Source of the DNA: an uncultured Bryobacterales bacterium
Lineage (GTDB): Bacteria > Acidobacteriota > Terriglobia > Bryobacterales > UBA6623
Direction: 5' to 3'
Length of the DNA stretch: 64,000 bases
Assembly (NCBI GenBank): GCA_951813605.1
Contig: OX638379.1
Span: forward strand, 2,118,471-2,182,470
Positions 26,561 to 35,751 of the stretch are shown one piece after another. The notes under the pieces were generated by a model. The model was not told where the DNA came from, ran no database searches, and saw only the letters and a list, made by a program, of their open reading frames with translations. How positions within the stretch are numbered: position 1 is the first letter of the stretch; each line of letters begins with the position of its first letter. The position numbers and the translations under genes were made by a program.

Positions 26561-28114
26561 TCAACCACGCCGGTCCACCGTCCAGTCAGCGTTGACCTTC
26601 CGGCCGTAGTAGGGATAGAAGTCCCACGGTGCAGGCTTGCCAAGGGCGCGCGGGTCTCCGGTTTCGGCTAGACGCTTCATCAGGCGATCGCTGAGCGACT
26701 TCAGTCGGTTCGCGGCCCTGTGCTCCGCTGCAATGTTACGCAGCTGTCCGGGATCGTCGCGCAGGTCGTAGAGCTCATGCTGCGACCTCGTTCCGAACGC
26801 CAGCTCGGAAAAGCGGTCTACGGCAGGGTCGTCGCGATTCTCCATCATGAAGGTCTTGGTCGGCGAGCGGTCGATCTCGCCGTACGGGATGGCGCGCGCG
26901 CAGTCGGCAGCGTTCGGAGAGCCCGACGGCCAGCGGGTCGGTTCGAAGTTCCGGATGTAGAGGTAGTTTCTGTCTCGTATGGCGCGGCAGGGATAGCCCT
27001 TCCCTCCCCGACGACATCCGTCATGTCGCTCCATCGCGATGAAGGCCGCGTCGCGCGCCGGGTCGACTTGCCCGCTGCCGTCCGAGGTGAGGATAGGTAC
27101 GAGGCTACGAGCGGTCATGTCCTCGTCGACGGCCAGGCCCGCGGCTTCAAGAAACGTCGGCGCCAGGTCGCTCAGGCTGACGAAATCGTCGACCCTTCTG
27201 CCTTTGGATACAGCCTTCGGCCACGATATTGCCATCGGCACACGGCTGCCGTAATCGTACAGGCTGGCCTTCGCTCGCGGAAAGGGCATCCCGTGGTCGC
27301 TCGTCACGACAATGATGGTGTTGTCGATTTGGCCGGACTTGTCGAGCAACGCGAGCGCTTGCTCCACATTGCTGTCGAAGCGCTCGACCTCGACGTAGTA
27401 GTCAAGAATGTCGTTCCTAGTGATTGAGTGGTCCGGCAGGTGTGGCGGAACGACGGCTTTTCCCGGGTCCTTGCCGGATTGCGCCCCTGACCCTAGCTTG
27501 TACGGGCGGTGAGGGTCCCTGCTGCCCAGCCAGAAGCAGAAGGCCTGATCGGCGGGCTGTTCTGAAAGGAACTCTTCGAAGTTCTCAAAATTGTCGCCAG
27601 CGGGGTTTCTCGTCCGTCCGCCCGGCGCCAATCGGCCCGGTGCCCACCCCTTGCTCGTGTGACCGATTCTGTAGCCTGCCTGTTCGAGCAAGTCGGCGTA
27701 AGTCGCGAACTTGCTCGGCAAGGTGCTGTGGATATTGCCGGCTTCCTCCAGGCGCCAAATCGACTGGCCCGTTAGTATTGCGCTTCGCGACGGCCCGCAC
27801 GTCGGCGCGTCGCAAAACGCGTGAGAGAACAGCACGCCTTCAGCCGCGACACGGTCAAAGGCGGGGGTCTTGACCACTGGATCCCCCATAGCGCCGGTAT
27901 GCAGCCAAGATTGGTCGTCCGAGATGCAGAACAGGATATTCGGCCGATCCTCCGCCGCCCGCACCTGCCCCGTCAACGGGACTGCCGAGCTGGCGCCGAG
28001 CACAGCAGCCGACAGCCCCAAGAAGGACCGGCGCGAAGGCCGAGCTTCGCTCCCCAGTTCGAGAGGGTATGTAGCAAGCGATTCCATCGTTCGTCCATTG
28101 TTGCGTATTTCCAT
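26561..28114 (-). CDS. Sulfatase, Tat-exported (paralogue B)
   Basis: 517-residue type I sulfatase. The signature is C-G-P-S-R (106-110, CGPSRSAILTG), the metal block NILFCISDDQSW, and the second metal block SDHGMPFPRAK. A Tat signal SRRSFLGLSAA (28-38) is present. Starts at GTG 28165, ATG 28114 and ATG 28087 are all possible; none has a good ribosome site, and 28087 would shorten the n-region to about 17 residues. By eye it shares over half its residues with the sulfatase at 23683-25170 (for example GDPVVKTPAFDRVAAEG versus GDPVVRTPNFDRTAAEG, and the NPAG block), but it has an extra Cys/Arg-rich insertion (DGCRRGGKGYPCRAIR). Paralogues in convergent orientation around an esterase suggest one utilisation locus. 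Confidence 0.92.
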   Translation of the reverse strand: MEIRNNGRTMESLATYPLELGSEARPSRRSFLGLSAAVLGASSAVPLTGQVRAAEDRPNILFCISDDQSWLHTGAMGDPVVKTPAFDRVAAEGVLFSHAFCDAPTCGPSRSAILTGQSIWRLEEAGNIHSTLPSKFATYADLLEQAGYRIGHTSKGWAPGRLAPGGRTRNPAGDNFENFEEFLSEQPADQAFCFWLGSRDPHRPYKLGSGAQSGKDPGKAVVPPHLPDHSITRNDILDYYVEVERFDSNVEQALALLDKSGQIDNTIIVVTSDHGMPFPRAKASLYDYGSRVPMAISWPKAVSKGRRVDDFVSLSDLAPTFLEAAGLAVDEDMTARSLVPILTSDGSGQVDPARDAAFIAMERHDGCRRGGKGYPCRAIRDRNYLYIRNFEPTRWPSGSPNAADCARAIPYGEIDRSPTKTFMMENRDDPAVDRFSELAFGTRSQHELYDLRDDPGQLRNIAAEHRAANRLKSLSDRLMKRLAETGDPRALGKPAPWDFYPYYGRKVNADWTVDRRG

Positions 28115-28310
28115 CACGTCGCTAGAGGCAAGAAGACTCGACCAAGGCAGGGCAACTGAGGGCACTCACCGACATGCTTCCTAGCGCAGCAGTTCGTCGT
28201 TCGGAAGAAATCGGCTCGCGAAATCGTGATCGTCCGGGGCCGTTCGCCACGTCTGGACTCTCCGATCGATTGATCGCGGTCCGGAATGCCGATGAGGTCT
28301 CCGAGATAGC

Positions 28311-29351
28311 ATGGACTCGATGCGTCCTACGACCCCGCTGATCGCTGCCGCTATGTTCGTGACCGGCGTCCAGCACGCGGTGCCCCAGAACTACCCGAAT
28401 CCGTTTCGGGCGGTGCATGACTGGGCGAAGCCGCCAGCCGGCCGGGAAATGGGTCGCGTCGGCGATGTCGAGGTTGACCCGGACGGCAAGCACATATGGG
28501 CCATCGTGCGGTGCGACCCGACCGTGTCGCACGGCCGCGAGTGCACCGACTCCGCCCTAGACCCAATCATCAAATTCGACCCCGACGGCTACCCGATCAA
28601 GAGCTTCGGCGGCGGCATGTTCGTCTGGCCCCACGGGATGGATATCGACCCCGATGGCAATATCTGGGTCACTGACGCAATTCGCAAAGAATGGACTCCA
28701 CCCGGAAAGCGCGGGCACCAAGTCGTCAACTTCAGCCCCGAGGGGAAAGTACTGATGCGCCTCGGAACACCCGGAGTCCCTGGCAACGATATCAGCCACT
28801 TCAACTCTCCCGCCGATGTCGTCGTTGCCAAGAACGGCGATGTCTTCGTGACCGACGGGCATGCCGCGGAGAGCAACAACCGAGTGGTGAAGTTTTCCAA
28901 GGACGGCAGGTACATCAAGGAGTGGGGCGGCACCGGCTACGCTCCCGGGCAAATCCGGCTTCCGCATACCATCGCAATTGACGGGCACGGACGGGTCTTC
29001 GTCGGCGGCCGAGAGAACGCCCGCACTCAGATCTTTGATCAAGACGGCAATCACCTCGCGACCTGGCGGCAGTTCGGCCGGCCCCGCGGGATTACGTTCG
29101 ACAACAAGGGCATGATCTACGTGGCGGACTCTACGTCTGACGACGGGAGGAATCCGAGCTTTGCATATGGAATCCGAATCGGAGACTCCAAATCGGGCTG
29201 GATTCGGGCGTTCATTCAGTTCCCTTGGGGCGACCCCCGGGCGAATCGCGTCCACGGAGCGGAGTGGGTAGCGGTAGACGATGAGCGAAACCTGTTCGGC
29301 GGAGAACCCTATCCGCGCAATATCCAGAAGTACGTTCGGGTAATGCCCTGA
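28311..29351 (+). CDS. NHL-repeat beta-propeller protein, exported
   Basis: 346-residue protein with repeated NHL-type blades such as WPHGMDIDPDGNIWVTD, SPADVVVAKNGDVFVTDG, LPHTIAIDGHGRVFVGG and RPRGITFDNKGMIYVAD. A weak signal peptide (residues about 4-25, TTPLIAAAMFVTGVQHAVPQ) suggests export. The fold resembles the lyase domain of peptidylglycine alpha-amidating enzyme, but no catalytic assignment is justified. Such propellers often occur beside sulfatases and DUF1501-type genes in glycan-degrading bacteria. Starts at 28311 or 28320 (both ATG) are equally possible. It is divergent from sulfatase paralogue B, sharing a 196-bp promoter region. Confidence 0.85.
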   Translation: MDSMRPTTPLIAAAMFVTGVQHAVPQNYPNPFRAVHDWAKPPAGREMGRVGDVEVDPDGKHIWAIVRCDPTVSHGRECTDSALDPIIKFDPDGYPIKSFGGGMFVWPHGMDIDPDGNIWVTDAIRKEWTPPGKRGHQVVNFSPEGKVLMRLGTPGVPGNDISHFNSPADVVVAKNGDVFVTDGHAAESNNRVVKFSKDGRYIKEWGGTGYAPGQIRLPHTIAIDGHGRVFVGGRENARTQIFDQDGNHLATWRQFGRPRGITFDNKGMIYVADSTSDDGRNPSFAYGIRIGDSKSGWIRAFIQFPWGDPRANRVHGAEWVAVDDERNLFGGEPYPRNIQKYVRVMP

Positions 29352-29812
29352 CCAACAGTGAGTGCTGTGCCCGCGGTTGCGCAAGCGCTAGCGCCGCCAA
29401 GGCCTTGAGCGACGGAGGCCTCCTCCGTCGCCGGTCCTTTGGCAAGGGCATCCAGCATGCCGTCGAATCGGAGTGACGTACATTCTCAGACACCTAGGTG
29501 ACTGGACGCAAAGTTGTTCATTGCCAACCGAAGAGCGGGTTCCAAGGACGAACGTACGCGGTTCAGCGCCCGTCTCCCAAACGGTGATTTCCCGACTAAG
29601 GTGTTGGCCAACATCCAACGCTTCGCGGATAGCTAGGCACACGGGAAGCCTCGCTTGGCCCGAGACTGCTTTGGACCTAAGAGCAGGGGAAGATTGCACC
29701 AGTGCCTATGATGAGCGGTTCGAAAGACATCCTCGACGATCAATCGCCAATATAGAATTGGGAACGGACGGGGTCGGCCAATTCGCATCGGGACGGCTTT
29801 CCCTGGGACGCA
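29352..29812. other. Intergenic region
   Basis: 461 bp upstream of the DUF1592-type gene. No recognisable gene, repeat or regulatory motif; open frames here look like chance frames. Confidence 0.5.
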
Positions 29813-31789
29813 ATGGGGATTCCTCAGCTAGCTCGCCCCTCGCTTGGCCTCCTGCTTCTCGCGGGCGGCGGGAGCCAAATGCAAGCCGGCGAGGGCGGCG
29901 CCCTCGAAGTCGAACCGATCCTCGAAATGTACTGCTTTGGCTGCCACGGCCCGGAAGCACAGCAATCCGGAATCAACTTCGCCGGTCTACTGACCCAACG
30001 CCCACTAGTCAAGAGCCGCCAGACCTGGGCGCGAGCGATCCGAGCGCTTGTAAGCGAGAGCATGCCGCCGGAAGGCGTTCCGGGACCGTCGGAAGAAGAA
30101 CGGAAGACCTTGGTGGATCACCTCGACCGGGCCGTTAACCAATTCGACTATTCGACTGTCGACGACCCCGGCTACGAGCCGCTGCGACGACTCACCCACA
30201 CTGAATACGACAACACAATCCGCGACTTGATCGGCGTGGACTTGAGGCTTGCAAGTCAATTCACTTCCGAAATGACGGGCGAAACGGGGTTCGACAATTC
30301 CGCAACGACACTTTACCTGCAATCCAGCCTGATGGAGCGCTACATCACCGCAGCGGAAAGGCTCGTCGAAGACGCCCTGCCCGACGTGCCGGCCGCACCG
30401 GCCCACCGCAAGGCTCTAGACACGGTCTTCGTAGCTAGGCCCGGCCCAGGGCTGACCGAGGACCAAGCCGTCAAACGAATCGTGCGGAGATTCCTTTTGC
30501 GGGCATTCCGACGCCCCGCAACGCAACCCGAGATCGACCGTGCGATTTCCAAGTACCGCACTGGTCGCGCTTCCGGCTTGACATTCGAGCAAGCTGTCAA
30601 GGGCATCGTCTCGGCGACTCTGATTTCGCCCAACTTCCTGCTGCGGATCGAGGCCGCGCCGACGACAGACGGAGTGTGGCAGATCAACGACTGGGAACTG
30701 GCTTCGCGACTCTCGTACTTCCTGTGGGCGAGCATGCCAGATGACGATCTCTTCGATCTTGCCGCGCGCGGTCGACTTCACGAATCCAACGAGCTGACAT
30801 CTCAATTGCTCCGTATGCTCGCCGACCAAAAGGCCGACTCGCTCGGAACGGAAATGGCGGCACAGTGGCTGGGGTTCGGACGCGTGGGAAAGACCGTCCG
30901 CATGGGACCGATCGACTTCCCTTGGTGCACCGATTCCCTGATGGACGCAATGCGCGCCGAGTCGTCAATGTTTTTCGTATCGCTGCTGCGCGAGAACGCG
31001 CCGATCTCGCGCCTCGTGGACGCGGACTACACGTATGTCAACAATGAGCTGGCCGAGACGCTGTACGAGATGCAAGGGATCCACGGCAGCCACATGCGAC
31101 GGGTGGCGCTTGACGACGTGAACCGAGGCGGGATACTGGGACACGGGAGCACGCTGGCGATTACCTCGAACTACAATCGCACCAGCCCCGTCAAGCGCGG
31201 TCATTGGATTCTAGAAACGGTTCTCGGCACCCCGCCGCCTCCCCCGCCCCCCGACGCCGGGTCATTCGATCAGGAGATCACCAATGAGAAGCAGCTGACG
31301 TTTCGAGAGAAGCTGGCGATGCATTCTCAGAACCAGAGCTGCCGGTCCTGTCACGCCCAGATCGACCCGCTGGGCTTCAGCCTAGAGAACTTCGACTACT
31401 TCGGACGCTGGCGGGACACGTACTCTTTCCGAATCAGGATCAAGAAGCCGGAAGACATCAACTACGATCCACCGAGCAATTTCCGCTGGGTCCGCAGGGA
31501 GATCGACGCCTCGGGCACCCTGCCCGAAGGCGCATCCTTTGAGGGTCCGAGGGGACTAAGAAAAGCCCTCGTCGAGAATCGCCACGATGACCTAGTCCGC
31601 CAAACTGTTTCGAAGACTCTCGCTTACGCCCTAGGTAGGCCGCTCGAGTACTTCGACGAGAAGGCAATCCGGACAATCATCACAGCCCTGGAGGGTGACG
31701 ATTTCCGATTCCAAACACTGTTGCGGGAAGTCGTGCATAGCTACCCGTTCCTCCGCAAGAGGCATCCTGACAACGGGGCCAGCCAATGA
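29813..31789 (+). CDS. DUF1592-family cytochrome-like protein (DUF1587/1592/1588/1585 architecture)
   Basis: 658-residue exported protein. After a signal peptide (residues about 8-25) comes a PSCyt1-like haem motif CFGCH (41-45). Blocks typical of DUF1587 (RLTHTEYDNTIRDLIGVD), DUF1595/DUF1592 (RRFLLRAFRRPAT; WELASRLSYFLWASMPDD), DUF1588 (NRGGILGHGSTLAITS) and DUF1585 (near the C-terminus) follow. DUF1588 carries a second CxxCH, CRSCH (510-514, CRSCHAQIDPLGF). The protein is probably a periplasmic di-haem redox protein; substrate unknown. A Pro-rich run PPPPPPPDAG (about residues 477-487) precedes the second haem motif. The stop codon overlaps the start of the DUF1552 gene by 4 bp (ATGA), so the two are translationally coupled. 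Confidence 0.92.
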   Translation: MGIPQLARPSLGLLLLAGGGSQMQAGEGGALEVEPILEMYCFGCHGPEAQQSGINFAGLLTQRPLVKSRQTWARAIRALVSESMPPEGVPGPSEEERKTLVDHLDRAVNQFDYSTVDDPGYEPLRRLTHTEYDNTIRDLIGVDLRLASQFTSEMTGETGFDNSATTLYLQSSLMERYITAAERLVEDALPDVPAAPAHRKALDTVFVARPGPGLTEDQAVKRIVRRFLLRAFRRPATQPEIDRAISKYRTGRASGLTFEQAVKGIVSATLISPNFLLRIEAAPTTDGVWQINDWELASRLSYFLWASMPDDDLFDLAARGRLHESNELTSQLLRMLADQKADSLGTEMAAQWLGFGRVGKTVRMGPIDFPWCTDSLMDAMRAESSMFFVSLLRENAPISRLVDADYTYVNNELAETLYEMQGIHGSHMRRVALDDVNRGGILGHGSTLAITSNYNRTSPVKRGHWILETVLGTPPPPPPPDAGSFDQEITNEKQLTFREKLAMHSQNQSCRSCHAQIDPLGFSLENFDYFGRWRDTYSFRIRIKKPEDINYDPPSNFRWVRREIDASGTLPEGASFEGPRGLRKALVENRHDDLVRQTVSKTLAYALGRPLEYFDEKAIRTIITALEGDDFRFQTLLREVVHSYPFLRKRHPDNGASQ

Positions 31790-33132
31790 CGCTCTCCAAG
31801 CGAATCGCCCGGCGCACGATCTTGCGGTCGATAGGCGCGTCAGTGGCCCTGCCCTTCCTCGATGCGATGGTGCCCGCCGCTTTGTCGGCCGCCAAGCCCC
31901 CGAAGCGGCTGGCGTACCTTTACTTCCCCAACGGAATCCCGCGCGGCACTTGGCAACCCGGCGAAGTCGGCAGCGACGGTCGGCTCTTGAGGCTGAACAA
32001 GTGGATGCGCCCGCTGGAGCCATTCAAGAGCGACATCATCGTTCCAAGAAATATCTGGACTCCCCTCGGCAATGGCCATGTATACGGTCCACCTACTTGG
32101 CTGACCGGGCAAGACTACGATCGGCACGCGGTCAATGCAGGCGGCCCATCCGCTGACCAGCTCGCAGCCCGATCCACCGGCAGCGAGACGCTGTTGCCTT
32201 CCTTGGAACTTTCGTTAAAGGGTGAGGGTTTCATGTCGAACTCGTTGCCGAGAAACCATATCTCGTGGGCTGCCGCCAATCGTCCCATGGCGCGCGAGGT
32301 CGAACCGAGGGCGATATTCGACAGGGTGTTTCGCCCGCCGCTGGGAGGCGCGTCCGACCGTTCGGTGCTTGACATGGTTCTCTCGGAGGCACGTGCCCTG
32401 CGATCTCGCGTCGGGATGTCGGACAAGTCCAGGCTCGACCAGTACTTCGAATCCATCCGGGCGCTCGAGAAGCGGATCGAGTTTTCGGAGAGGCAATCTG
32501 TGGAAATGAGGGCTGACCGGGCTCCGACGGACACCCTGGCGAGGCCCTCGCCGGGTATCCCGGCGGACCACAAGGAATACATGCGGCAAATGATGGACTT
32601 GATGGTTCTGGCGTTCCAGTCCGACGCAACTCGCGTGGTGACGTTCATGCTTGACCACGGCCAGTCCAACCGCTACTTCAACTTCATTTCCAAGGTGCGC
32701 GGGACTTGGCACGCACTTTCGCACTACAAGAACGCATCGGGCCAGACCTCGGACGACGACGGTCAGACATCATGGGACTCGATCGAGCAGAAGCGTGAAA
32801 TGTACGCCGCGGTGCAGCGCTGGCACCACGAGCAAGTTGCGTACCTGCTCGGTCGGATGAAGGCGGTTCGAGAGCCGGACGGCACTTCCCTGCTAGACAA
32901 CTCGATGATGGTCTACGGCTCGACTCTCGGAGACGGGAACGAGCATGACAAGCACGATCTGCCCACGCTGATCCTCGGACGGGGAGGCGGATCGATCAAG
33001 CCGGGGCGCCTGCTTGACTACGCCGAGCCGATGAACCTAGCGAACATCCACTTGGCTCTCCTCCAGCGCATGGGCCTGCGAATCGACAAGTTCGGAACGA
33101 GCGATAGGCCGGCGGACGAGTTGGCTGGCTAA
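31786..33132 (+). CDS. DUF1552 domain protein, Tat-exported
   Basis: 448-residue DUF1552 protein, the regular partner of DUF1592-type cytochromes, of unknown biochemistry. The N-terminus has a twin-arginine motif ARRTILRSIGASVALPFLDA (residues 8-27). Family blocks YFPNGIPRGTW, NIWTPLGNGHVYG, LDHGQSNRYFNF and GSTLGDGNEHDKHDLP are present; the last recalls the SDHG-like metal sites of the alkaline phosphatase superfamily, to which DUF1501 also belongs. It is coupled by ATGA to the cytochrome gene. Expected to be folded in the cytoplasm and moved to the periplasm by Tat, where it would act with the haem protein (inference). Confidence 0.92.
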   Translation: MTLSKRIARRTILRSIGASVALPFLDAMVPAALSAAKPPKRLAYLYFPNGIPRGTWQPGEVGSDGRLLRLNKWMRPLEPFKSDIIVPRNIWTPLGNGHVYGPPTWLTGQDYDRHAVNAGGPSADQLAARSTGSETLLPSLELSLKGEGFMSNSLPRNHISWAAANRPMAREVEPRAIFDRVFRPPLGGASDRSVLDMVLSEARALRSRVGMSDKSRLDQYFESIRALEKRIEFSERQSVEMRADRAPTDTLARPSPGIPADHKEYMRQMMDLMVLAFQSDATRVVTFMLDHGQSNRYFNFISKVRGTWHALSHYKNASGQTSDDDGQTSWDSIEQKREMYAAVQRWHHEQVAYLLGRMKAVREPDGTSLLDNSMMVYGSTLGDGNEHDKHDLPTLILGRGGGSIKPGRLLDYAEPMNLANIHLALLQRMGLRIDKFGTSDRPADELAG

Positions 33133-33145
33133 CGAATCGGGGTCC

Positions 33146-33931
33146 TCAGTCAGGTTCGAACGTGGCCTTGATTTCTGCCAAGCCGGTACAGGAAACCGTG
33201 ACGATGTCTCCCGGACTTACGGTGTAGAGAGGGAGCGGCGAGCCTGTCAGCAGCAAATCCCCTCTGGCCGGCCTGATTCCATACGCGTCCAGCCGAGCGA
33301 CTAACTCCGGCAGTGTCGCAAGCGGGTCTACCACGGCACTATCATCAACCCCGTCGTTGATTGAAACGCGGATATCGAGCGAATGCTCCCCTCGGAACGA
33401 GATTCTGTCCGACGGCACGACAACCCCGGCGTGCAATGCGTTGTTTGCGATCAACTCTGCAGCGGAAGGCTCCGGACCCCTGAACACATAATTGTGCAGT
33501 TCGATCACAGGAAAGACGTCCTCAACGAAGCGGTCGGGTGCGTCGCGTAGATCGTCGGGGGTGGGGACCGCCTCAGCCAGCTTGACGGCGAACTCGCCCT
33601 CGATCCCAGGGCGACAGAACTCCGCGGTCGAAAGGAAGGTCGGGCTGGTGTGGATTTCGTGTCGGAAAACGTGCCCGAAGACGGGGTGCTCGATACCCAG
33701 CTGACGCCGAATCGTCTCGCTTACGCACCCGATCTTGTACCCGGCGACCTCTTCTCCTCGTTGCTGGCGCAGCCGGATCGTCTCGATCTGCAGTCGATAG
33801 GCATCTTCGAGCGGGGGCGCCATCCCCTGCCCCCCGAACATCGTTCCCGGTGCATGGGCGTCGTAGTCGGAAAGCTGGCGTCGAGCGAGTCGTCTGAGAT
33901 CCCCCTGAGAGAGCTGTTTGGTTTGTGGCAT
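33146..33931 (-). CDS. 2-keto-4-pentenoate hydratase-like protein (MhpD family)
   Basis: 261-residue member of the fumarylacetoacetase-like fold, MhpD/hydratase-decarboxylase group. Blocks GYKIGCVSE (about 64-72), IEGEFAVKL (about 110-118, metal-binding Glu pair) and LLLTGSPLPLYTVSPGD are typical. Relatives hydrate 2-oxopent-4-enoate in meta-cleavage pathways or decarboxylate 4-oxalocrotonate in the cytoplasm. No other catabolic gene of such a pathway is nearby, so substrate is uncertain. A role in 2-keto-3-deoxy acid metabolism next to sugar genes is an alternative guess. It converges with the DUF1552 gene with a 13-bp gap. Confidence 0.87.
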   Translation of the reverse strand: MPQTKQLSQGDLRRLARRQLSDYDAHAPGTMFGGQGMAPPLEDAYRLQIETIRLRQQRGEEVAGYKIGCVSETIRRQLGIEHPVFGHVFRHEIHTSPTFLSTAEFCRPGIEGEFAVKLAEAVPTPDDLRDAPDRFVEDVFPVIELHNYVFRGPEPSAAELIANNALHAGVVVPSDRISFRGEHSLDIRVSINDGVDDSAVVDPLATLPELVARLDAYGIRPARGDLLLTGSPLPLYTVSPGDIVTVSCTGLAEIKATFEPD

Positions 33932-34289
33932 GCTCGCGACCAGCGTTGAACTGATTCCGCGGACCGCGAAGCCTTGGCACCGATCATCGCATTCCAGCGT
34001 GACCTCCGCGCAACGCGCCGTCGACTGGAATGCCTAGACGAAAGCGTGGAACGCGATGCCAAGCGTCGGCAGAATTCCCAATTAGAGTCGCATACCGGGG
34101 CACGTGCTGCCCAAGCTCTTCGTGCATGTCCCGGTCTGAAGCAACCTCCGGCGGCGGGCTCGACGCTGGCCAGCCGACTGGTGCGGTCGGTGAGGCACTA
34201 ACCGAGGACTCCTTGCTGGAGATCCTTAGTCTCGCTTCCTGTCGATCGGCAGGGGCTTCGCAAGGAGCGCAAAATCCTAGGCGGGATTC
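33932..34289. other. Intergenic region
   Basis: 358 bp between the divergent hydratase gene and the sulfatase pseudogene. Nothing recognisable; probably carries both promoters. Confidence 0.5.
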
Positions 34290-35751
34290 ATGAAACGGCC
34301 CGTGCGACTGCTACTTCCACGAACGTTACTGGCCGCGACGCTTGCGGTTTCGTCGTCTTTCGGAGGGACTTCGAATCCCGAGGACGCCGAGAAGCCCAAC
34401 ATCGTCATTCTTATCGCCGATGATCTGGGCTGGAAGGATACGGGGTTTCACGGAGCAGAGTTCAAGACACCGCACATTGACGGAACCGCCCGAGACGGAG
34501 TCGAGCTGTCGCGGTTCTACGCGGCCCGTTCATGCTTTCCCGCGCGAGCGGGACTGGTGAACCGGACGCGAAACCATTCGCTGCGGACTGCAACTCGCAA
34601 CGATCAAGCCGTGGACAGACATCGGTGTTCCACCAAATGAGGAGACTAAAGCCGAGATGCCAGCCCGCGCGGGCTACCGGCGCAGGGGAGTCTTCGGAAC
34701 GCGGCACTTGGGGGGATCCACGAGGTTTTATCCTTTCAGCCAGGGCGTTACTGAATTCGTCGGCCACTGCGGCGGCTCGATCGACGACTTCCGATACCTC
34801 GGACTCGACGGCCTTGACTGGCACTAGGGCTTCGAATTGAGCCGGAAGCCGGTCTACAGCACGAAGCTGATCGGGAGCCACGCGACGCGCTTCATCCGCG
34901 AGATGCCAGACGGCGGGTCATTCTTTCCATGCCTTCCGTCCAACGCCGTCCAAAGTCCGAATCATGTCACGGAAGAGCACACGACCCGCAATGCCCGGAT
35001 CGAATCGGAAGAGCGACGCCTCAAGGCCGTCGGGGCCACGGCTACGGATGACGAGATCGGCAGGGTTCTTAAAGGTCTCGATGAATAAAGGGCACACAGG
35101 AACACCCTAATGCTGTTCTTCAGCGACAACGGAGGCGTGCCGCCCTCCGGATCGAGCAAAGAGCCATTGAGGGGGCGTAAGCACACCTTCTGCGAAAGGG
35201 GGATCCGAGTGGCAGCAGCGGCCCGATGGCTGGGCGGCGGGATTTCAGGCGGAGGCCGAATCGATTCGCCGATATCGGTGGTCGACGTGTTTTCCACGCT
35301 GGCGCGGCTCGCCGGGATCGACGAACAAGCAGGGTCGGCCGCCGATGGCGAGGACGCGAGGGGCACCCTGCGTGGCGGGACCGCGGCGAGAGGCGACTTC
35401 GAATTCTATGGCTACTTCAACGGGAAGCACATCCCGGGCAACGACCGGCAGCAGGATGCTGAGCCTCGGGGGCAAGCCGCCGTAAACGCCGGCGATCGGA
35501 AGCCGGTTCGCCTAGGCCCAAACCTGGATCCGACATCGAGCGCAAAGGCGGACTCGACATCGGAGCTTTTCCGCCTTCGCACCGATCCGAACGAAAGCAT
35601 CGACCTATCAACATCCCGCCCGGACACGGTCGACCGGTTGCATGGCAAACTGTTGAATAATCGCGAATTCGAGCTGGACGGGCCACCGACGATACCGCTT
35701 TTCGAACCGTACGGGTGGTCGCGGCCCGAGTATTGGAGGATCACACGATGA
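34290..35751 (+). pseudogene. Arylsulfatase pseudogene (one frameshift, two in-frame stops)
   Basis: A sulfatase coding sequence is traceable along the whole interval. The first frame gives a signal peptide, NIVILIADDLGW and the signature region C-F-P-A-R (residues 82-86). At about 34558-34560 one extra base after CTGGTG shifts the frame, and the sulfatase continues as TGRETIRCGLQLATIKPW...TDIGVPP. It then reads through RFYPFSQG, EFVGHCGGSIDDF, a TAG at 34825, KPVYSTKLI, a TAA at 35086 and LFFSDNGG to a normal C-terminus ending at 35751. Conserved sites are also eroded: the usual GKWHLG is GTRHLG. The stop overlaps the next sulfatase start (ATGA), so the ancestral gene was translationally coupled to it. 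Sequencing error could explain one lesion but hardly three plus the residue losses. Confidence 0.88.
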
